Shown in pieces: positions 58,004 to 64,000 of a stretch of 64,000 nt of DNA. Each line of letters starts with the position of its first letter. Position 1 is the first letter of the stretch. Source of the stretch: Phaffia rhodozyma (taxonomy: Eukaryota; Basidiomycota; Tremellomycetes; Cystofilobasidiales; Mrakiaceae); assembly GCA_014706385.1 (NCBI GenBank), contig JACGZH010000010.1:620001-684000 (forward strand), given 5' to 3'. A program made the translations under genes and the position numbers. Below the pieces are notes generated by a model. The model saw only the letters and a list, made by a program, of their open reading frames with translations, ran no database searches and had not been told where the DNA came from.

Positions 58004-59982
58004 ATGGACGTACAAGTGTCCGGCTATGTGCCATACGTCGAGCCATCCCTTGTCTCGATTCTCTCTTTGGGATCCTTCTTAATCCTCGCCAACGTCTTTG
58101 GGTATGTCATCGTTCTTTATCATACGTTTACGTCGTTTATCAGATGAACTAGCGATGAACCTCTTGGAGATAATTGGTGCTCATTTCTAGGTCGCATTGA
58201 TATTGTTCTGCAACACCGGAATCATGGTAATCATCCAGATTCGTCGTCGAGCGATTCATTCATGCCGGTCTACTCGGTCAGATTGCTATCGGTGTCATCT
58301 ACGGAACTCCTCTAGGTAACATCCTAGACTCTTCCTGGGAGCAAACGTTTCTCACGTTAGGTTACATAGGCCTACTTCTCATTGTTTTTGAGTGTATGTT
58401 CTACTCCTCTTCTTTTGCGTAAAGTCGTATCCCTCTCGCACTCTCTTGGCTCTTGGCAACACTTTCTTGAATCCTGATTAAACGTTTGACATGGAAATCC
58501 CACAGGCGGCCTAACGACGCCACTGAACCATCTGTTCAAATCACTCCCCTTGGCATGCTTTATTGCTGCTGTTGGGGTCCTCTTTCCGATCGGCATTTCT
58601 ATGGCACTGATGGTTCCCCGATATTCGTACTCCGTTCTAGAAGCTTTTGTGGCGGGAGCAGCCTTGTCGGTCACCAGTCTGGGAACCACTGTCTCTGTTC
58701 TCAAGGCGGCCAACAAGAGTTTGAGGCTCCAAGAAACAAGAATCGGCACTGTGCTTATCGCGGCAGCGATGATTGACGACAGTGTGTATTAGTTCTCATC
58801 ATTCTTTGCTCTCTTTCTATATGGAAAGCTCGTTTGCACTTGACCGATGGCTCTTCTTCTCTTTCCTCCCTCTCGGTTCAGTCGTTGCGTTTGTCATGAA
58901 TATTGTCATCGCAGATCTCGGTGAATCAAATTCAGGCCTTGACCCTTGGCATATTGCTCAGCCTATCGTCACTTCCATCGCCTTCCTCGTCGTAGCCTTC
59001 CCGATCACTCGATGGATCTTTATTCCGGTTTACAGACAACATCTACATCAACATCTACTTCGATCTAGAGATGACAAAATGTGTTTTGTCATAATTGTTG
59101 CTGTTCTGAGTGCTGGGGTTAGCATCGCTTCTCTCATTCATAGTTCTCCCCTCATGGGGGCCTACGTCGCGGGATTGATTGTTGCTGTCCTTCCACCTGA
59201 GCTGTCCAAAGACGAGGCAACCCAAGTTATCTCTCCGCAACCATCCATAAGCGCCGAGATTCCATCCTTCGAGTGCCGTCCTAGCTTGAATTACCCTGTT
59301 CGCCACCCAATCGAGCCGGAGTCGATCGATCAGGTCTTGAACAACCCGTTTGTCGAGACTTATGAGCGCTTATTTGAGCCAGTCTCTGCGTACATCTTCA
59401 CGCCCATCTTCTTTGCCTCGATTGGAACCGCGGTGCCATTTGTTTCCCTCTGGGAAGGAACGGTCGTCTGGCAAGGTGTGGTCTATGCAATCTTGATGGT
59501 TTTGGCCAAAATGTCTTGCGGTATATGCGTCTTAATCTGGGATTTGGCCGAGAGAGCTCTGACAAGAAAGAGAACTGCTGTGAAAAAGGACGCCATGGCG
59601 CTAGAGGAAGCAGAGATGGCAGAGATCCAAATGACTTCCGAGGAAGATTTGCCTACGGAGCCCGAGGAAAAGCTAGCCATCTATCCTGCCCTCTTCTTAG
59701 GAATCTCGATGGTCCCTCGAGGAGAGATTGGAGTGTTGATTGCTCAGGTAGGATACAACAAATCTAAAATTCTCGGGAACGATGGTATGTCTATTTGTCT
59801 TTCTCCTCTTCAAGCCTCAGCTCAGAAGTCACTTACCAACGCTTGAGCCTTTCTTCGTTTTTATGTTAGCTTTCCTTGTCGTTCTCTGGGGAATTGCACT
59901 TGCTACGATAATCGGCCCTATCGCGATTGGTTTCATCGTCAAAAGAATGGGTCACAAGGTTGCTCATGGACGATGGAGCTGA
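58004..59982 (+). CDS. Cation/proton antiporter (CPA2-type, KefB/NhaA-fold)
   Basis: This is a monovalent cation/H+ antiporter with a 12-13 helix fold. It starts MDVQVSGYVPYVEPSLVSIL. The conserved membrane segments follow across introns: LSLGSFLILANVFGFVVERF, AGLLGQIAIGVIYGTPLGNI, LTLGYIGLLLIVFE, LTTPLNHLFKSLPLACF, AGAALSVTSLGTTVSVLKAA with the discontinuous TM4, and IGTVLIAAAMIDDIVAFVM, whose double Asp is the proton/cation-binding pair of electrogenic members. Later come MGAYVAGLIVAVLPPEL, FTPIFFASIGTAVPF, ALFLGISMVPRGEIGVLIAQ with the PRGE motif, and LWGIALATIIGPIAIGFIV. A long cytosolic loop lies between TM halves. The end ...HKVAHGRWS is at 59980-59982. Intron 2 spans 58103-58231; it skips a short open stretch. 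Confidence 0.9.
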
Positions 59983-60479
59983 CCCCATCGATTGATGCAG
60001 TATGGCTCCCCTGGACCTCCTCTTCTATCTCAAAGAGCGATGCTGCATGTTTCTCCTTTCCTTTCTTTTATTTCTCCATCGCGCTTTCTCCTGCCTTCCT
60101 CTTCTTCTCTATTTATTTCCCCTGTTCTCCCTCCCTCGCCTTTTCCCAACCATTCTTGTGTCCTTGTCCACCGTAGATCTTGTCATCTCATGTTTTTTTT
60201 GTCTAGCCTCTTTTACTCTTTCTTGACTTCTCTATTGACTAGTTGTATCGAAGGTCCGCCTGATACAGATTCTACCTATCTCAATTTTATGACTATGTTC
60301 AAACCTGCCCAGTAGCTCCCCTTTTATTTGGAATTGTATGTCTGGAGAAAAGGAGGAGGGGCAAAGGCGGAATATGCCGATATTAGTGCACCCTGCCATC
60401 CTCACAAACAACCATCATCTCAAGCGATCACCCATTCAGCATCGTCTGTGATCGACTTCACTTATCGTTGCTCGGCCAT
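59983..60479. other. Antiporter 3' flank and AAR2 promoter
   Basis: This region is very pyrimidine-rich on the plus strand (60040-60240, repeated CTTTC/CCTTT words). No exon is assigned; overlapping open frames there are low-complexity Ser/Leu/Phe noise. Confidence 0.5.
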
Positions 60480-62098
60480 ATGTCAAACTTCCTGTCTAAG
60501 CTTACTCCAGAACAGAGTCAGGCCCTGTATGACCGTGCAGGCTTCTGGCTCGTTAAAGATCTTCCGAAAGGGTCCCTTGTTGGCATCGACGGCAGGTGAG
60601 TAAGTCCCTTCCACCCGCCTGGATCATATCTGTTCCCTGTTCATCGTTAGCATGGGAGAGAATGTCACATATTCTCTCTTCTTCTTTGCCATGTTTTCAC
60701 GAATTCTAGTTTCTCTCGTCTAATGGAACCCTGAACGAAAACTCTCATTTTACGTTAACCTTAATCCTTTCTTTCTCATTGTGCGGAAATCAACCGACGT
60801 CATACATCAGTTTGAATCAAGTTCTCGACTTTGCCGGCTTCAAGTTGATTCCCCCGTCGTTGCACTTGATCGTCTTATCCCCTCCTGGCGGAACTTCTCT
60901 AGATGAAGTTTTACCGTCCCCGCGGACGGGTACCCTATACTTCTCACATCCTCTTCAAGTCGTCACTCGCGTTTGGTCGTCATCTGTCGACTCTCTCAAG
61001 ACGCCGACCGATGGGCCTGACGTCGTGGTCTCCAAGGAGGTTCTCAAAGGGCTAGATACAAAGCTAGCTCCGTACCCGATAGATAGGTGGGAAACTTGGA
61101 AAACGCTATTCCCTACCAAGTTTGTCGATGTTGGAAAAGTGGAGAGAGTGCTCGGAAAGGAGGGCTCGGTTGGAGGATGGGATCTTGATGGATTCGAGCT
61201 CTCATCCAGGGTCGAAGAAGAGGAAGGCGATATGATCGGGGTCTCATTAGGAGGTGAGCGGGTGTTGAGACACCGCTCAGAAAAAGAAGGAAAGGCGGGA
61301 GCTGACCTTACACGGTCAAAGGATGGCGAACCGAGTGGAGACGGTATAAAGTGGGCGATGTTTGATCTGAAAAGGAGTTGGAGACAGGGCGCGGTCGGAG
61401 AAGAAACCACGACGTTCGCTAGAGATAAGAGTTGGTTGTTCTGGCATGTTGTTCAAGAGCAATGTAACGGAGGTGAGCAAAACTTTGTTTCATCTGAAGA
61501 ATTTAAACAGAGCTTAAAGGTTGCAATGAATCGTCTTATCTCACTCACCTTCGACCCTTGTTGTATGCTTTTTTTTTAAGACCTAACCCTTCTGCTCACT
61601 CAGCTCGCGCTTCTTCTTCCATTGTCAATTCAGCTTCAAACGCCGTCGCTCTTGTGCTCGACTTACCGTCGAGTTCTCTATCTCATCACTAACTCCCATC
61701 TTCATCTTGTCCCTGCATCATCACCTTACCTGACTGTCCCTCAGCCGGGTGCCCTTTCTTCGTTCTACCTCGACTTCATCCAACTCCTTCACGCCCAGCT
61801 TTCCTGGCTCCCAGATACATTCTTTCAGGAAGATCTACCCGAGGCAGAGAACTGGTTCGCTCAGTCGATCACTCAGGATCTCCAACGTGGCCTCAAAACC
61901 AGGTTCGACAACCCCTTCTCGACATTGACAGAAGAAAAGGATTGGATCGAGGTGAAAGATCGATGGTTAGCCTTGAGCGCGCTTTGCGGAGATAAGTTCG
62001 GATGGACCATGGATACATCAGCAGCAGCGGCAGGAGCGAGCGATCTAGATGAGGACGAAGAGGATGAAGAGGACAGACCGGTTGTCGTAGAGCTTTAA
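60480..62098 (+). CDS. AAR2: U5 snRNP assembly factor AAR2
   Basis: AAR2 holds Prp8 in the cytosol and regulates Brr2 loading during U5 snRNP assembly. It starts MSNFLSKLTPEQSQALYDRA, then GFWLVKDLPKGSLVGIDG and, after an intron, LNQVLDFAGFKLIPPSLHLI; this GxxxGID...F.G.KxIPPxxH pattern is the AAR2 N-domain. The charged middle reads YPIDRWETWKTLFPTKF and ELSSRVEEEEGDMIG; then KSWLFWHVVQEQCNGG ends an exon. The C-terminal helical domain reads LTLLLTQLALLLPLSIQLQ, LHAQLSWLPDTFFQEDLP, AENWFAQSITQDLQRGL and LALSALCGDKFGW. It ends with an acidic DEDEEDEEDRPVVVEL at 62096-62098. Two or three introns only, which is few for this window. Confidence 0.87.
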
Positions 62099-62580
62099 AT
62101 GAAGAATAGATATGATCCTACAAGCACTGTTCAGATCTGGTTGATAAATTAGCTGTGTTTGTTGTTTTTTCCTACTCCTGTCACTTGACGGAGATCATAA
62201 TTTCAGAATAGAAGGGGGTTTGTACCATCTCAACCTGTGGTAACAAAAAAGACTAGGAGCATAATCCATTCAATATAAAGGATTAGGAAGAAGAAGAAGT
62301 GGATATAAAGCACATTCTATTAAGTAAACCCCTTCAACCCCAAAATTTACACTACTTCACAACGACAGCAACACCAAAACAATCACGGCCACAACAACCA
62401 CAACTACAACAACTACAACAACCCGAGCGCGAAGAGAACGACAACGACAACGGCAACGGAAACGACAGCAACAGCAACAGCAAGAAACCAAAGGCTACAG
62501 CAACAATTTTTAAAATAAATATCCCCATCCACAACTCGTCAAAGAAGAAAAAGAAAGATTGAGATCCTATAGTGGCCATC
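62099..62580. other. Convergent 3' region with CAA-rich low-complexity tract
   Basis: The 482 bp between the AAR2 and alkaline phosphatase stops contain a CAA/ACA-rich stretch (62353-62488) on the plus strand. An open frame over it (Gln/Asn-rich, 87 codons) is low-complexity only. Likely both 3' UTRs. Confidence 0.6.
62353..62488. repeat. Imperfect ACA/CAA-rich low-complexity tract
   Basis: About 135 bases are dominated by CAACAA, ACGACA and AACAGC units, with almost no T on the plus strand. It lies in the 3' flank of the alkaline phosphatase gene, whose transcript would carry UUG/GUU repeats. Confidence 0.8.
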
Positions 62581-64000
62581 TTAGTAGTAGGTGACGTTGG
62601 ATGTCTGCCCAAGGTTAAGGGCAACGGCGATCTTGAAAGCAATATCAACGGAGTTCTGAATCCCTCGGAACAACTCGTGTCCAGGTCCCCAGGCGTAGAC
62701 GGGAACATCAGTCAACGAGTGAACTCCTTGGGGCTCATCGGTGGGAAGGGTTCCATTGACAATGAAACCGTTGGGAGCATCGGCAGGGTTAACGACGTAA
62801 CCCAAGTCCTTGTCAAGAACGGCGGGGAGTCGGGATCCGTTGGAGTGAACGACAAAGTCCTGTCGGTGATCGGGAGCGGCACCCATTCCACCGGCGTAGG
62901 TGTATCGAGGATCCCACTGGACAGGAAAGTTGGGTCCCTGAGCTCCGTAAACGATCGACTCGTTCTGGGGGTTCTGAGCCTTCTCGACCTGGTAACCGGA
63001 GAGACCAGAGCTGAGGTAAGTTCCGACGGCCATTCTCTTCTCTCGGTCTCCCTTCTGCTCCTTGAGGAACTTGGTGTCGGCAGAACCGTAGACGTCGAAA
63101 CCGTGTCCGTGATCGGCAGTGACGATGACGAGAGTCTCCTCGTAGATTCCAATCTTCTTGAGGTGGGCAATAGTGTTTCGGACGGTGTTGTCAAGCTCCA
63201 AAGCATCACCCAAAGCCCGGTCGTAGTCAAGAACGTGCATCTGCTTGTCGATACTGGCAGCCTCACTCATCAACATCCAACCGGTGTTTCCGTTCTGGGT
63301 GGCTCGGGTGTGAAGGATGTCAATAGCCTTGAGGGTCATGTCCTCGAGTCCGGGAAGGTCGAACGTTCCAAGGGTACCGTTGAACTGCTTGAACTTCTTC
63401 AAGTTGTCCTTGTAGACGTTCCTGTCCAGCCAAGTAGCCATGCTGGACTGGCAGACGATACCGAGCGCCCGCTTGGCGTTGTCAAGAGCGGTTATTCCAG
63501 TCTTGTCATGGACAACCTGGTAGCCAGCGTCGGCCCATCGATCGAATTGAGAAATGTTCTTGTTGGCAGCTCCAGGCAAGAAGTTCTCGGCTCCTCCACC
63601 GAACAGAACATCGACTCCATCCCACTTGGTCCACTCGGACGAGTAGTTGGAAGAGACTCCAGTCAAGAACTGCTCGATAATAGCATCGTACTGAGATCTC
63701 TGGGAAGTGTGAGCAACGACAGCGGCAGGAGTGGCATCGGCAATGTAAGCAGTTGAGACAATTCCGACTTGTCCGTGGTAGATTCGTCGGAACATCTCGA
63801 ACACAGTTTCGAACTTGGGATCCTCGAAGGCAGTTCCTGTCGAGTCGGTGTAGGCGTTAAGAGCGTTCACGGTGGACTTCTTTCCGGTGTAAAGAGCGGT
63901 GGCAGAGTTGGCCGAGTCGGTGATGAACGAGTCGAGGGAGTGGGTCATCTGCATACCGAAAGCAGGAGCCTCGTCCACCTGGAGCTTGGATTGGTACTTT
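62581..64000 (-). CDS. Alkaline phosphatase, C-terminal part (5' end outside window)
   Basis: This is a zinc/magnesium alkaline phosphatase (PF00245 type). The minus strand is open without introns from the right edge to the stop at 62581. The nucleophile motif is in DSFITDSANSATALYTGKKS, with the phospho-Ser of the TDSA. Then come VGIVSTAYIADATPAAVVAH, DVLFGGGAENFLPG, the metal block MLMSEAASIDKQMHVLDYDR with Glu, Asp and His, VTADHGHGFDVYG with Asp-His, and HSLTDVPVYAWGPG with the last His. The end is KIAVALNLGQTSNVTYY. Possible N-glycosylation sites (NYSS, NGTL, NGSR, NVTY) suggest a vacuolar or secreted enzyme. Codon use is highly biased toward C-ending codons, unlike its neighbours, pointing to strong expression. 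The N-terminus is missing. Confidence 0.95.
   Translation of the reverse strand, partial: KYQSKLQVDEAPAFGMQMTHSLDSFITDSANSATALYTGKKSTVNALNAYTDSTGTAFEDPKFETVFEMFRRIYHGQVGIVSTAYIADATPAAVVAHTSQRSQYDAIIEQFLTGVSSNYSSEWTKWDGVDVLFGGGAENFLPGAANKNISQFDRWADAGYQVVHDKTGITALDNAKRALGIVCQSSMATWLDRNVYKDNLKKFKQFNGTLGTFDLPGLEDMTLKAIDILHTRATQNGNTGWMLMSEAASIDKQMHVLDYDRALGDALELDNTVRNTIAHLKKIGIYEETLVIVTADHGHGFDVYGSADTKFLKEQKGDREKRMAVGTYLSSGLSGYQVEKAQNPQNESIVYGAQGPNFPVQWDPRYTYAGGMGAAPDHRQDFVVHSNGSRLPAVLDKDLGYVVNPADAPNGFIVNGTLPTDEPQGVHSLTDVPVYAWGPGHELFRGIQNSVDIAFKIAVALNLGQTSNVTYY

Noticed and set aside
60002..60315. Overlapping Phe/Leu/Ser-rich open frames after the antiporter gene
   Set aside because: They come from a pyrimidine-rich flank with no stop codons by composition; no splice or family evidence.
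62572..63756. 394-codon open frame antisense to the alkaline phosphatase gene
   Set aside because: It is a mirror effect of strongly biased codon choice in the phosphatase gene; the product is a Val/Ser/Leu/Gly-rich sequence with no family features, and all catalytic motifs are on the other strand.

Overview
The window is nuclear DNA of an intron-rich fungus. Almost every gene is broken by many short introns (mostly about 50-110 nt, GTRNGT donors, CTNAC branch points, YAG acceptors). Typical eukaryotic single-copy genes are packed with 0.1-1 kb between them, and base composition is moderate. Intron density, gene content (augmin HAUS6, DOMON-cytochrome b561, GT18-type glycosyltransferase, LEO1, GPI8) and gene style suggest a basidiomycete, most likely a yeast-like Tremellomycetes/Cystofilobasidiales relative. 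That placement is inference; no marker here fixes the species. I see no transposon, CRISPR array, tRNA, rRNA or virus-like gene.

Layout. 1-8 kb: 3' part of a TypA/BipA translational GTPase (+), a HAUS6-like augmin subunit (+), an uncharacterised NTF2/SnoaL-fold protein (-) diverging from a small DUF423 membrane protein (+). 8-19 kb: a JmjC/cupin hydroxylase (-), proteasome subunit alpha-5 (+), a tiny orphan with a 14-nt micro-exon (-), a class I glutamine amidotransferase (+), a secreted DOMON plus cytochrome b561 protein (-) and an unidentified multi-exon gene (-). 19-37 kb: TOM70 (+), UTP21 (+), a 5'-nucleotidase-family metallophosphatase (-), an F-box-like protein (+), a twin CX9C protein of the MIX17/CHCHD2 family (+) and LEO1 (-). 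37-49 kb: a bestrophin-like channel (+), an ELYS-like nucleoporin (+), a 64-residue orphan (-), GPI8 (-) and RAD52 (+). 49-64 kb: a GT18-like Golgi glycosyltransferase (-), a CHORD-CS protein (-), a family X DNA polymerase (+), a cation/proton antiporter (+), splicing factor AAR2 (+) and an alkaline phosphatase that runs off the right edge (-).

The genes do not form one pathway or cluster. They are mostly housekeeping: mitochondrial import and translation, ribosome biogenesis, splicing, transcription elongation, protein turnover, DNA repair, GPI anchoring and N-glycan processing. Many neighbours are divergent pairs sharing 170-350 bp promoters (NTF2-like/DUF423, orphan/amidotransferase, orphan/TOM70, LEO1/bestrophin, GPI8/RAD52, CHORD/Pol X) or convergent pairs with short shared 3' flanks (UTP21/nucleotidase is only 105 bp). 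Genes were assembled by eye from splice signals and family conservation. Outer ends are usually firm; individual introns are less so. I found no clear new multi-gene system. The best leads are the orphans at 12.3-12.8, 18.1-19.3 and 43.5 kb, the conserved but uncharacterised NTF2-like gene, start codons isolated by introns in several genes, and two weak snoRNA-like signals.
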